From Maylandia zebra (taxonomy: Eukaryota > Chordata > Actinopteri > Cichliformes > Cichlidae), in assembly GCF_041146795.1 (NCBI RefSeq), contig NC_135174.1, positions 1,070,675 through 1,134,674 of the forward strand: DNA of 64,000 nucleotides, written 5' to 3'. Within the stretch, counting starts at the first letter, position 1; the number at the start of each line of letters is the position of its first letter. This document shows, one piece after another, positions 1 through 12,300 of the stretch. The notes beneath the pieces are model-generated. The model ran no database searches and was not told the origin of the DNA. It saw nothing but the letters and a program-made list of their open reading frames with translations. Position numbers and translations under genes: made by a program.

Positions 1-235
1 CTCCTCCCTTCTCTGGCTCTGTTGTGGGCCCGTCGTGCCGCATCCTAGGGTTCGGCACCAGTGTGGTGGAATTATGGCACGACGGGACCACAGATCCGTG
101 TTTTGAGCCATCTTTATTTTTACACTGGTCACACCACCACAACAACCCTGCTTCCCCGTGATTTAACACCGCGGGCGTGATCTGCAGACGCCGTGCAGGT
201 GCGTCCGCACGGCACCGCCTACCACGCTCCACCAC
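1..235. other. GC-richer fragment at the window edge, identity unknown
   Basis: This stretch is GC-richer than the AT-rich DNA that follows and has no convincing ORF. It has the look of an interspersed-repeat end entering from outside the window, but I could not assign a family. Confidence 0.25.
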
Positions 236-3200
236 AGTAACATGAAAGTAACGAATGTCTTTATCCTGGGGAATTACTTTTAAGACAAGTGTTCTGTGTA
301 ATATGTGCATTCACTTTTTTAACATCACCAATCACAACAAAGCGGGGAACACCTCCAACATGCACGAATGTTCAATCACACTGCATGTAGTTAATGTGCA
401 TGGATGTAATGTCTTTGATATGCTGCTGAGAGGTGATGGTGACCCTCAAACTGGAGCCAATGGGAATTGATAAGTGATATTGATAATGAATAATCACTAA
501 ACTCTTATCAGTTCCCATCCGTGTTCATTGTTGCTCTGCTTCTCTAAAAGGAGCTGCAGCCTGCAGAATTCCTTGGACCCTTCTTTCCAACACAACCTCG
601 TGTCATGTTCAGTAACGCTGTCATTCAAGTTCTTCTTAACATTTTCTGTTTTCATTTATCTCACTAACACTGATAACTTTGTGAACCCTGGACAACCTCT
701 GCAACTTTCTCCTGGAAAGCCAGGACACTGTGTAAAAACATGGTGAATATAAGAAATAACCACGTTCTTAGTAAGCTGTGGACTTACCAACTGTTCTAAG
801 GAACAGCCAGTAACATTACTCTACACTTCATTACAGTAAAGCAGCTTCAGGTGACAGTTATAAATCACAGAGAATAATTTAATTCTCAACAAAAAGCACA
901 AAATAAAAAACATGAGCCGTACAAAAGCTGTTAGTGACTGTTGAAAGTTCAAATATTAGGTTGAACTGCTGCTGCTGTTGTAACTGTGCTTTTATAAGCT
1001 TGCAGGAAAGAAATCCTCCAGCATATTTTCTTCTCAGTGGCTGGATACTACAGTAGATTATGCTCATGATGCGTACAGTAGAGTGTAAAAGCCAGTGAAG
1101 ATGTGCAGCTTATTTACACTGACTTGCTTATTTTCTGTGCTCTTGCCCTCTTCTTTTAGTAAATAAACGAAACAGTGAGTACAGATGGACACCTGCTAAA
1201 AAAAAAAGAGAGAAGATCACCGTGGACACAGAAGGACACTAACAGAGATCAACTAAAAGAAAAAAATGGCCTTCTGTCAAGAATTAAGGGGATGGACAAA
1301 GGGCCTGCTTTGTAAGGCCGGACCTGGACCGCTGAGTCTGTAGCCTGGGAGCAGAGAGGAGCCGACCAGCTCCAACTCCTGAAAAACAAGCCTTGCTGAG
1401 TGTTAGAGACCAAATAGGAAGGTCACGATAAAACATTTTTATTTTTGTAAACTTTTTTAAGTTTATGGTTTCAGAAAAGATCAAACATCACTCTGTGTAT
1501 ATACATATTATATACCATATGTGTGTATTATATAAGTATGTTTAAAAAAAAGAAACTGTGTGCAGTTCAAAGAGGAGATGAGGAGACGCCAGCTCCCTGT
1601 GACTTTTGAAGGTCAGCCACCATGCCCCACATGCCTTCTGCTGGGTGTGTGTGTGTGTTAAGGTGTGTGGGGCAACTGGTCCAGCAGGCCTGTCACTACA
1701 TAATGAGATTACAGCTTTTTGAGCCTGTCTTCCACTAATAACGTCTGTATCGGTCAGAAAATCTGCCTTTTAAATCCAAAAATACACACAGATAAGAAAA
1801 AGGGTTAGGGTTTCCTCTACAAGCTCGACTCAAGTTCCAGCGAGGTGGGACATTAATGACAGGCTGCCTGATGTCACCACAGTCTGGTGGTTTTACTGTG
1901 CCGTGGAGTAAAAACTGCTCTTGTGCATTGTGTTGGCACAGGCAGGGTAGGGCTGGGAACAGAGAGTGGGTAAAAAATGAAAAGTGGAAATGATGATGTG
2001 CTTCAACACAGCCTTCAGCTTCCACCACTCAAAAGGACTAAGAGAGGGGTTAAAGTGAAAAGTCACACGGTGACAGCAAGTCTGTGTAAACTCTTCTGTT
2101 TCTATGGATTCCTGCTGACATCCTTCTGTATTTACGCATTGTACTAAAAACACAGCCATGGTGCAGAGTCAGCTGTTGTCATCTACTATTGTTGTAGTCA
2201 TTGTACTGGCAGTAAGAAGACAGTATTTATATATAAATATAGTCATTTGTGATCTCCACCTCCTGGACATACGTTTGATTTTTCAGCTTTGACGCAGGAC
2301 GTGGTGTAAGTGTGATGATGTGTCGTTCTTTCATGTTTCTCTTTTGTTCAGCTACTGAATGTAACTTAAACTTTTTAGGCAGATGGTGTTTTTTATGTGC
2401 TTCAAAAGAACAAACAGTATTCTGTATATTTATTACACGTGTAAATGATATAGTAACATGTTTCTGATAATATGCTGGACCTCCTCCTCACGATCACGTC
2501 ATGTCCCAAAGGTGAACAGACATGTCCTGCTGAAGCGTGAAGTACTACAGAGAGTTTTAGTTGTTTGGTTTGTCTTTGTGTAGCTGAGTCGTAGTGTCAT
2601 CGTGGTGCTGAGGGTAATGCTGTGGTGAGGAACAGGACAACAAAGAAACACGAGACCAGTCTGAGGTGGGGAAACTTTTAGCAGTGCGTCCTGTTGGAAA
2701 TGGAGACGCTCTGCTGCAGGACGCTCACATGCACTTGTTTGATTTGTGGGTCGTAGCATGTTTTACCACATTTATGGATATGACGACACTGAAACCTTTA
2801 CATCTTTATTTTAATTCAGAGGAGGATTTGAGTCTCACTGCACTCTTACTTTAATGCATAGCACTTGGTAATGTAGGTAACATGGTCTATAAGACTAAGT
2901 GATCCCATGGACAGTACTCATTTACATCAGTTAATAAAGTGATGGAGGTGGAAACAACTGAAAGGCCACAGTAATCTAACTCGGTGTGACAGAACGAAGG
3001 CAACCCAAGCTCATGCTGAGTGTGAACGATTGGCTCTTTGTGTTTTGTCCTTTTTGGACCAATTCTGTCTTTTTAAGCTGATCACTCGCTGGCCTTGGAG
3101 TGCCTTTAGTGCTGTGACTCCGTTCTTATGACCGTGGTGATATCATGTCTCCATCATGTTGATGACTGTCCCGGAGACCCAGATTTTACTTCCTCTCCTG

Positions 3201-4185
3201 TTTTTCTGGTGTTTCAGTGAGGCAGATGTTTGTGTGACAGGATGCACTGTTACACTGTTAGTGCTGCATTTCTTTCTCCTTCACGCAGTGAAAGACTGGT
3301 TGTCTGTACTGTTCTCTACATGAATGTCTAAAAACTCTTTCAAAGACTAAATGAGCATCTGTGAATGTGTCTACAGACAGATTTTTTAACGATGCCTCTA
3401 CCACACCCTCAGCGTGCCACTGCTGAGTTGTTCATCTGGGAAAAAGCTTCTGCAGTGGGATCAGGCAGCTGGACATGAACTGGGACTTAACAAAAAATAT
3501 TCTAACGATGTCAATCTTAGCAGAGATCAGGTTTCCTCCGATCGCTGCTGTGTTATTCTAATTGTAATTTATTTTTGTTCTTTTTTTCCTTGTTGTTCTT
3601 TCTCTTGGCTTGTTTACATGTACTGTATATGATGTTCATCTGTTGCTGGTTGGAGAGATTATCTAAAGGTCTGAAGTAGCTTTTAACTCTAGCTGTGGTA
3701 TTCCCCTGTGGCATGGCCTTTTACCCTGGTCCTTCCCTTCCCCAATCAGAAAATGTGATGTTTGCATTAAGTACACGTACTCAGCAACGAGATATAAAAA
3801 TCCTCGGGCTTCCTACCAAAACTACTCCCATTTGTTTCTATTGTGTATACCTCAGATACGAGCCCTAAAGCAGCTATTACTCTTAAAGCTCCTGGCAACC
3901 AGACCTCATTTACCTCCTCTCCCCCTCTTCCACACTTGAGCCCAACATCCACCCATAAGCCAAAACCACACCTACCTCCCCCGTTAACCCACTGACCTCC
4001 ACCCTAAAGTCACAGAATACTTGCTGCAAAGACACGTTCTGACAGGTTTAAACTGAAGGACACTACATAAGTCCCGATCCTGCATACAGTTGGTCTGTGG
4101 GTGTTTCACCAGTACTGGGATTTGACAACATTTTATTTAAATATCTCATTTTTATCTCCCTACAAGGAGTTATCAAATCTTATAG

Positions 4186-4260
4186 ACAGATAGAACTTTA
4201 TCAATCCCCCGGGTAGGTTCCTCCGGGAAATTCAGTCATCATCATTATTATTATTATGAA
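4186..4260 (-). mobile_element. Rex-like LINE 3' tail remnant plus ATT-rich run
   Basis: The plus strand carries a TTTATCAATCCCCC core followed by a GGGAAATTCAG-type end. On the minus strand this reads as the AATTTCCC...GGGGATTGATAAAGT tail typical of fish Rex1-type LINE 3' ends. It is followed by an imperfect ATT/TTA microsatellite. No coding part remains. Confidence 0.45.
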
Positions 4261-5671
4261 TATTATTATTGAGAGTTGTCTTTTAAATACCTCAGTGAGG
4301 TTAAGTTATATTGTGATTCATCTCTGTCCTTAATTACTTTAACGCCCACATTATCCAAATAATAATAAAAGATGTCTCTTATTTGTTTCACACAACATCA
4401 GGCTCAGTGAGCACAAATCCAAGAACTATGCACAAAACAAAAGCTGGAAGATATTTTAGAGTACGTACATGTATATAACTTAACCCATGCAAGTGAAAAC
4501 GTGAAGTCCTTACTGGAGTCCTTTGAGCAGCCCACTAACTTAGCCTGGAGTGTTGTTGTAAATGTATAGAAATTATACTGTGATCTGCAATATTTACTCT
4601 TTACATAACCTTTACAGTATTTCCAACAAGTGTTCTTTCTTGAGTAGGCTACCAAACTGTTTCCAATTCAGAAAACACATGAACAACAATTTAAAGTTGT
4701 CATTAGCAGCAGAACCAACTGTTAATTGGAATAACAATGTTATTGCTATAGAAGATCGATATTATTGGCATTTAGATTTGTTACCCATATGCCTCACTTT
4801 AACTATGCACTTCTTTCTAAATCTGTTTATGAAATAATTTGGGACAATGGAAGCCAGATCTAGGGCACCTGCTAAAATGGCACAGGAGATAACGGTAGAT
4901 TCTCAGCCTCGAGTCTCTGCTGTCACTGTCTTCTCTACACCATTTCTTCCATTTTATAAAAAAAACAACATCAAATAAAACATAATAAAGAATTTCTAAC
5001 TGCTCTCGAGTGGATAAGCTCGTGATTTTTCCCCAGTGTTCTCCTCTGCTCCGCCAAACACACAAACCCCTCATAATTGTTACATGTGTGCATGAAACAA
5101 TACTCAAACTAATCATTTCAAAAATGTTGCTGATTTCACCTGTCAGTAAAAAAAGGGGTGTTTTACAGTACGGCAGAAAACTGAAAACGATTTGGCCTTG
5201 ACGGTTGGTTTTCAGTCAGGATAAATGCAGACGCTAGTTCATTTCTAGTATGTCTGAAGTTTTATTCAAAATAATATAAATTTCAAACGTATGCACACAC
5301 GTCAGAAATGCAAACAAAAGACTGTCCTGAATGAATTTGTATCCGGTGATATGATCTGTTTCTCTTCAGCAGTTTTGACTTAAATGATCTGGTTGCCTTT
5401 GAACGTTTTTCACTCCTGAATGCCAACAGCCTCCCGGTCCTATGCAGATCCCAAAGCACAAAGGTTTGACTGGTGACTATGGAGTAAAATTTGAAGAAAA
5501 AAAGACCTAACTTACATGTTTGCATTTTTTTAGTCTGCTTTTATTTATGTGTTTGAGGCTCCAGTGTTTTCTTCTACTCTTTATGTATCAGTTATTCTTT
5601 ATGTCAAGAGCAAAAACCTGTATTAATGTGTACAAAGAGACATCTAATGTGAGACTGAACCTGTGCAAGTG

Positions 5672-5711
5672 ACACTGTAGAAGTACACAGACACGTGTAC
5701 TTCTACAGTGT
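5672..5711. repeat. perfect 17-bp inverted repeat (hairpin) beside a GT run
   Basis: Bases 5672-5688 and 5695-5711 are exact reverse complements separated by 6 bases, so a 40-base hairpin can form. The right arm runs straight into the GT microsatellite. Confidence 0.8.
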
Positions 5712-5712
5712 G

Positions 5713-5745
<33 letters not shown>

Positions 5746-5746
5746 T
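5709..5746. repeat. (GT)n microsatellite
   Basis: A near-uninterrupted run of TG dinucleotides with one C interruption. Confidence 0.9.
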
Positions 5747-6544
5747 GGATGGTATTTCTTTAACTGGTTGATTTATGTGTGCTTTTAATGTGCTTCAAAG
5801 AAACAATACTATTTATTACAATATTCGTACATTATTATCACAGTTATTATTACAGTTATTACTAACATGATTATTAATAAACATTTCTTTCCCCTGAAAC
5901 TCTTCCATTGATTGACTTGGTTTGGGTCAGCAGCATTAGTTGTGTTACAGCAAGCCTGCAGTTGGTGACTGAATATTATGAGTTCAGTTCAGTTCAGCTA
6001 CCTAACATACATAGGTCAAATTAAATGGTAAAATAAATATGAATATGTACTCACAAGCCACTTAGACATACCTGTTCAACTGATCATTAACAAAATATCT
6101 AATCAGCCGATCACATGGAAGCAACTCAGTGCATTTAGGCATGCTGACACGGTTGTAAGAACCTGCCTACCTCGTAATTAAACTTAAGAATATGGAGGAA
6201 ATGGGATTTAAGTGGTGCAACAGTTTCTAGAGGTCAGAGGAGAATGGTGAGATGGCTTCAAGCTGCTAGGAAAGCAACAGTAACTCAAATAACACTCATT
6301 ACAACCAAAGTATGCAGAAGAGCATCTCCACAGGCACAACATGTCACACCATGAAGCAGATGGGATACAGCAGCAGAAGAGCACGTCAGGTGCCAATCAG
6401 AAGAATGGGAAACTGAAGCAACAGTTTCTCTTTGGGTGCCCAAAACTGTACAATAGAAGAAACAGGTTACAAATTTGGCACAAAGAACACAAAAGCACAA
6501 AGTGAGCATTGTTTGACCGCCACAGTCTGCTTGACCCTGTCCAT

Positions 6545-7040
6545 CCTTTTCACTTCACTTTGATTTCCCTGTCAGGACTCTTGCTGCAGCATTTTGGATC
6601 AGCTGAAGGCTTTTCAGGGAGTTTCTAGGACTTCCTGATAATAATGAATTACAGTCGTCCAGCCTGGAAGTAATAAATGCATGAACTAGTTTTTCAGCGT
6701 CACTCTGAGACAGGATATTTCTAACTTTAGAGATGTTGCACAAATGGAAGAAAGCAGTCTTACATATTTGTTTAATATGTGCGTTGAAGGACATGTCCTG
6801 GTCAAAAATGACTCCAAGGTTCCTCACAGCGTTACTGGAGGCCAAGGTAATGCCATCCAGAGTAAGAATCTGCTTAGATACCATATTTCTAAGCTTTTCA
6901 GGGCCGAGTACAATAACCTCAGTTTGATCTGAATTAAGAAGCAGAAAGTTAGCGGCCATCCAGGTCTTTATGTCTTTAAGACATTCCTGCCGTTTTCTAT
7001 ACCACTGCAGTGCAGTAGTATAGGAAAGACCAAGAAGCTG
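6545..7040 (-). pseudogene. L2-clade LINE reverse-transcriptase fragment
   Basis: The reverse strand encodes about 160 residues of the RT thumb and C-terminal region of an L2/Maui-type LINE. Visible landmarks are WMAANFLLLNSDQTEVIVLG, NLGVIFDQDMSF, a DDCNSLLSG motif (DYCNALLSG in better copies) and QNAAARVLTG. Endonuclease, palm and 3' UTR are missing, so this is a truncated dead copy. The equivalent part of the L2 at 14,390-22,296 shows the same motif order. Confidence 0.85.
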
Positions 7041-7073
7041 AGAATACCAGTGTGCTGTGTGAGAAACATGCAA

Positions 7074-8309
7074 CCTGAGACAATAAGGAGACAGTAATTT
7101 AAATTTATATAGTTATACTCGTACTATGTTAGTGTATTATGATTGAGAAACATGGAGTTATGAAAGGAAAAGTATTCCTTTGTAACTGAGTTTAAAAGAG
7201 ATGCTGTTGAAAGCGTCATGATGTCCATGTGAGGTTGAGCTGATGAAACATTCTGTTAATGTACAATAGCAAACAAACTGAATAAGAGATGAGGGAAAGT
7301 ATATATTTATATAAGACTGAATACTCATATGTGATTAATGTAAGAAATCATATTAACATACAACACAGGAAAGAAGAAAATGTAATGATATTATTCTTTT
7401 TATTAATATTATCATACGTTTTAAATTTGTTTTAAATCATGTTGACGTCACAGAGAGAGCAAGGATGTGAACATTGGCTGATTGGATGTCAGCAATGATG
7501 ATGATTGGATATCCCAATGAATGACCGCAGTCCAGAAAGAGACGGGAGTGAAAGAACGACAAGGTAAAAAGTTTTGTGCAAAAGAGATAAGTTGATCTTC
7601 AGAAGATTGGATCTAAGAAGTTAACGTTCAAAATATTTCAGCAGACGCCAGAGGCAGGGCTCTAGACTCACCTTTTGCCACAGTTGCACTGGTGCACCAG
7701 CACCAGTTAGGCACACACAATTTTTTCAACCTCAGTGAGTTTTGGTTGGAGAGAGATAAAACCTGCAGCATCAGAATCGAGCGCAAAAAAGACATAAACA
7801 CAAAGCGCGGACCCGACGCATCAGAGTCAGCGAGCTGTCAGTGAGCTGTCAGCTTTCAGCCCCGACGGCGTGTCCGTGTACACTGTAAAATCTAATTAGT
7901 TAGTTCATAGAACTCAAAAAAATTAAGTAAAGCTTACTTAAGATGACTGTTAGGACAACTTATTCATTGCAAGTCTGCAGTATTAAGAATAACTGGATAT
8001 TTCTGACTGTACAATACTAATTGTTTACCTACTGACAAACATTTCAAGTTCAACTAAATGAAAAAACAATGTGTGGTAACCTGAATATGATTAAAAATAA
8101 TTAACAACACTTTTTGTAATGATGTTAAAATGAGCCCAACTTTTATTTTCAAACACAACAAAGTATAACAGCCAACATACTGGACACTGTTCTGCTGAAC
8201 AACAAACAATTATATTTCCATCACTGTTATAATCTCACAATGAAACAAAGTCTCAGATGTAATTATTTGTTTAATTATTATTATTTAATTATTAATTTTT
8301 ACCTGTTTT
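7074..8309. other. Non-coding stretch, possible MITE-like repeat in the second half
   Basis: There is no supported ORF. From about 7,876 a CACTGTAAAA start is followed by AT-rich sequence with TTAAGT-type motifs, resembling a non-autonomous DNA transposon common in fish genomes. I could not find a clear matching far end, so this is only a suggestion. Confidence 0.25.
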
Positions 8310-9886
8310 TTACACTACATCAATTCGGTTTCAGTGGAAACTTTATAAACAGAATTAAGTTACCTTATAACAATCCCTGCCCTGCAGTTCTCACAAACGG
8401 GGTGCGGTCCTCCAACGTCCGGATACTGAAGGGAACCAGACAAGGCTGCCTCCTCTCCCCTTTGCTCTTTGCCCTAGCCATAGAACCATTGGCAGAGGCA
8501 GTACGAGTTCAGGCGGACATACATGGTCTATCTGTAGGACAAAGACAGCATAAGATTATTCTGTATGCTGATGATGTACTTGTTGTGTTGACTCAGCCGG
8601 AGACATCAATCCCCTCTCTGGTTGAAACTATTAATAAGTTTAGTGAAATCTCAGGCTATAAAATTAATTTCAATAACTCAGAAGCAATGCTATTGAGCAG
8701 TCTGAAACAAAAACCACGGGCCCCTTCTCCATTTCCCTTCACTTGGTCCCCACAGGGCTTTACGTATCTGGGGATTAGGGTCACTCCAGCCTTTGAACAG
8801 ATGTATAAAAGTAACTTTACCCCCCTATTTGAGCAGGTCAAATTAGATCTAGAGAGATGGAAGTCCTTACCGTTATCCTGGCTCGGTCGTATCGCTCTTC
8901 TGAAAATGAACATTCTACCCAGGCTACTTTACCCAATACAGATGGTTCCGACCCTTTTTCCACATAAAGCTATCCAAACTCTAAATGGCTGGTTCAGCTC
9001 CTTTGTTTGGGCAGGGAGGAAACCTCGTCTTAAAATATCCACGTTATGTCTTCCATCCTCAAAAGGGGGCCTTGATTTCCCAGATATAAGGAAGTATCAG
9101 CTAAGCCCCCATATGCGTATAGCTGCCGATTGGGTACAACAGCCTTCTCCTGTCTGGTTGGATATTGAGAGCTCTGTCTAACTTCCCTTTGAAAAGTTTG
9201 CTTTTTTTTTTTTTTTTTTTTTTTTTGAAAAAAAGGGGAAAAATATGGTTTGTTTTTTTTCCCCTTTTTTTTCCCTTTTCCCCCCTTCCCTTCCCCTCCC
9301 CTCTTTTTCCCCTTCCCTTCCTTCCTCTCCCCATCCTTTTTACATAAAATATAATTATCATTATATAAACAATCATATCTATGTCTATACATACACATTT
9401 ATTATCCTAAATAAGTATATTCAAAGGAGGGAGAGAGGGAAAAAAAAAAAAGTAAAGAAAAGTTTGCTTTTTGTGGGGAAACTTAAGACCTTAACGATGC
9501 TCTGTAGCAACCCACTCACATTATCTACTGTTAAAGCTTGGCGAATGGTTCAAAAACTAGAAGGAAGGTCTCACTTAACATCTCTTTTCACTCCCTTCTC
9601 TGATTATCCTCTTTTTCTGCCCGGGACCACTGACCCCGGCTTTCGGAACTGGGCTGTGAATGGTATTTCTACCTTTTCTGACTTAATGGACGGGTCTAAC
9701 CTCATGTCCTTTGACCAGCTAATCTATAAATACAACATTCATAGGCATTACTTCTTTAGATATTTACAAGTGAGGGACCATATACAGAGGGCTACAGCAA
9801 TACTCACCAATCAAACTGTCTCTAAATGTGAAAAGCAGATATTTCAGCCAAACCTTAGAACTTCTATAAAAATTTGTTATGGCCTG
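8310..9886 (+). pseudogene. L1/Tx1-type LINE ORF2 fragment, interrupted
   Basis: The 5' part (to about 9,190) encodes RT palm and thumb: GTRQGCLLSPLLFALAIEPL, the catalytic box YADDV, NFNNSEAM, FTYLGIRV, LPLSWLGRIALLKMNILPRL. The frame resumes after a nested retroposon (9,207-9,456) and continues to about 9,886, where a minus-strand LTR begins. The endonuclease and C-terminal zinc region are absent. In-frame stops and the insertions make it a dead fragment. Confidence 0.85.
9191..9472 (-). mobile_element. Small retroposon inserted into the L1, with a 16-bp target duplication
   Basis: The 16-base sequence at 9191-9206 is repeated exactly at 9457-9472, and the L1 reading frame resumes immediately after it. 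Between the two copies is about 250 bp starting with a long T run, that is, a poly(A) tail on the minus strand, then purine/pyrimidine-skewed low-complexity DNA. This is the signature of target-primed reverse transcription of a 5'-truncated transcript. The parent element is not recognised. Confidence 0.75.
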
Positions 9887-10084
9887 TGTTAAGAGATATA
9901 TTCTAAAACACTTCTTCAGTAGAGACTCAGAGAAGAGAAACACACAGAATTTCTTGCTAGCAAGGGCAGCCTCCAGAACTGACACTCCAAGAGTGAGGCT
10001 CAGAGACTCGCACTGAGGACTGCCCTGGTCTTTATTTATATGCTTCAGTGAGTGTTTGTTCCTTACATTGGAATGTGGAGGTGT

Positions 10085-10156
<72 letters not shown>

Positions 10157-10482
10157 ATAAACGACTTCCCTTAACCTGCTGGTCTGGAAAATCCAACAGT
10201 TCATCTATATGTAAAAAAGCACTTAAACTAAAACTGACATAGCTACGTTAATCCTACCGTAAAACAATAAGACAAGGTACAACCTCTCCCATGCTCCTAG
10301 GATGTGGGGGTGAACGCCAGAACACCCTGGAATGTTACAGACCTCCTAGGATGAGACATTCTTTCAATATGCCACCAACTATATACTTCTAAACACAAAT
10401 GATTACATGCAGTATTCTACCATATGCAAACTTATATCATTAAAAGATTATACTGACTACTAAGTACAATTTTCCATTGACA
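9887..10482 (-). mobile_element. Retroviral-type LTR (3' LTR of a minus-strand ERV remnant)
   Basis: Read on the minus strand, this starts TGTCA and ends TAACA. Just upstream (plus 10,483-10,495) is a polypurine tract, AGGAGGGA, where a 3' LTR should start. A TATAAATAAAG box lies near 10,040 and doubles as a poly(A) signal region. The interior holds a long GT microsatellite. The remnant envelope gene upstream on the same strand supports the orientation. I found no matching 5' LTR, so boundaries rest on the TG...CA ends and the break in L1 homology. Confidence 0.65.
10086..10154. repeat. (GT)n microsatellite inside the LTR
   Basis: About 34 consecutive GT dinucleotides, embedded in the minus-strand LTR. 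Confidence 0.95.
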
Positions 10483-11650
10483 TTCCCTCCTGTTGTCAGT
10501 ATAACTTTAAGTGAGATATCAGTATGTAACATCTTGTTGTACATTTTCTGTCACACCGTCATTAATCACACAAAGTCTTCATGTTTCAACAGGTCGGGGT
10601 CATTATCATCATCACTTGTCATGGCTATGTATGCAGCAACAGTGGAAAATTATATGCGGTTTATCATGAGTTTTAGACATGGCAGTATACATGTTACAAA
10701 GACACAACTCCGATGAGTAGTCTTTTTAGCACCTGTAACCAGGAGCCAGTGTAAAGCCAAGAAAACCAGTCACTTGTATCACTTACATAGTCCTGATTTT
10801 GGGCCTGCTGGATCTGTCTCAAAGCATTCAGGGCATTAGTCATGTTTAATGAGTGTACATCGTCCGGTATGTAAGTGTAGCAGGTGTTGTTGAAGAGGAC
10901 GCAAAGTCCCCCTCTCTCTGCTAATATCATGGAGTAGTTCTTTCCTGGGAGTTGGTCCAGGAACACATATAGTGTGGGGTGTGTTGACGTGCTGGGCATA
11001 TGGGAACAGACATAATAGTCTGTATTTGCCGATTCTGCCTTTGTCCTGTCGTGGATATACTTATGGCTCTTCTACTGTCCATCCTCTGCAGAAAAACCCC
11101 TCTGTGGAAAGGGTGCTGGGTCCAGTTATCTTACTGCTGTTATGATCCCAGCAGTCTTCAATGTGCCATCGTATGCACAGTATAGTGACACAGCATTAGG
11201 TGATGTTCATAGGAAACTGCTGTCATCACCACCATAGCTTCTGGTTCCTGTGCTTTCACAGAATCATGATGCCATCCTTAGACTCCCTCTGCGTTGTCGA
11301 TGGAGCTTGGCACGCTCCCCTCATCCTTCAGGTGCCCATCTGTTGTCCACAATCTCCTCTGTTGGCCTCTGGAAAGCCCCCCTTGGCACAGCTCTCATTC
11401 CAACGCAGCTTCAGTTCCTTGCTGTGGCTCCGGAATCTGATCTCATGATGGGCCCCAACCAGCTCGACCTTTGACCTCAACCACTGCCTGGACTGTCAGC
11501 AATGCCTGGAATGGTTCTTGCTTCTCACTGGGCCTCTGGAGATTTCTCAGGAGATTACTGCTGCACCTGTATTTCCTTGCTAGGAGGAAAAACTTCTATT
11601 TGGAGAGCATGTCAACAATCATCAAACCACATTCTTTAGTTCAGTGAACT
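10483..11650 (-). pseudogene. Endogenous retrovirus remnant: envelope (TM) and possible pol end
   Basis: A 101-codon minus-strand ORF at 10,694-10,999 resembles a retroviral transmembrane subunit. It has a LAERGGLCVLF stretch and a C-x6-C pair like the immunosuppressive-domain and disulfide region of gamma-type envelopes, then a tryptophan-rich WFSWL segment and a hydrophobic LLIGVVSL start of a membrane span. Further 5' on the minus strand (about 11,000-11,600) are broken-frame stretches that could be surface subunit and the end of integrase; these are weaker calls. Stops and frameshifts interrupt everything. No gag, protease or RT was recognised, so the copy is defective. Confidence 0.55.
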
Positions 11651-12126
11651 TCACTTATAGGCCATCAAAGCCTCATCTGAACTTGGATGCACCACTTGCA
11701 TAGGTTTAATACCTGTAAATGAACTGTTAATCACACAAATCACTGTAAAAATCATAAAAAACATAGAAAACATTGTGTTTCATGTTAATCCTGGACCCCT
11801 CCTCTTGACGCATGGACACTCCCATGAGTCAACTCATCAAACCTAGATTCCTGTCTTAAAGAAAAAGGTTAGCTAGATCACGTCCCAGGCAACATCAGGG
11901 TGTCTCCTCCGGAGTAGCTCCGTAATCCTGCAATAAAAGATGTTAGTGTGTTTTGCATATTAAGTTTGCTTAACAGGAGCTCCGCCAGGAGCCTGCATAC
12001 ACACCATCATGGCCTGGAAAACAAGATCTGGAAGTGAAATCAAACTTCACACTTGTAAACAATTGTATCATAAGAGTAATAAAGCATTCAACATCAGCAA
12101 GACAAGTATCATGTGCAGGTTTTCTC

Positions 12127-12300
12127 AAATCAGTAATCAGAATCAGAATCAGAATACTTTATTGATCCCTGGGGGAAATTATTTTTTGTTACAGTGCTCC
12201 ATTTTAAACCAACATTAAGACAAGACAGACAATACACTAACTAAGAATAGTACAATATATACATATATATACATACATACATACATAAGTCACTTATAAA
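12127..12300 (-). mobile_element. Rex1-type LINE 3' tail
   Basis: On the minus strand the sequence reads TTTCCCCCAGGGATCAATAAAGT and then repeated TTCTGA units, a tail typical of teleost Rex1 elements. An imperfect ATAC microsatellite lies on the 5' side. No coding portion remains. Confidence 0.6.

Larger units (their letters stand above)
236..6540. other. 6.3 kb without a recognisable gene
   Basis: All ORFs here are under about 100 codons, with no recognisable protein motif. The sequence is AT-rich and resembles intergenic DNA or very long UTR. Scattered poly(A)-signal-like sites occur on both strands (AATAAA near 5,875 on plus; its complement near 5,255), so a 3' UTR of a gene outside the window cannot be excluded. 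Separate entries cover a Rex-like tail, a short perfect hairpin and a GT microsatellite. Otherwise I see nothing in it. Confidence 0.5.

Noticed and set aside
1..6540. 3' UTR of an unseen upstream gene
   Set aside because: Scattered AATAAA sites and AT-richness are compatible with it, but no coding end, splice site or conserved motif supports it.
9030..9400. Lys/Gly-rich and Phe/Pro-rich ORFs
   Set aside because: Translations of poly(T) and purine/pyrimidine-skewed sequence of the small retroposon.
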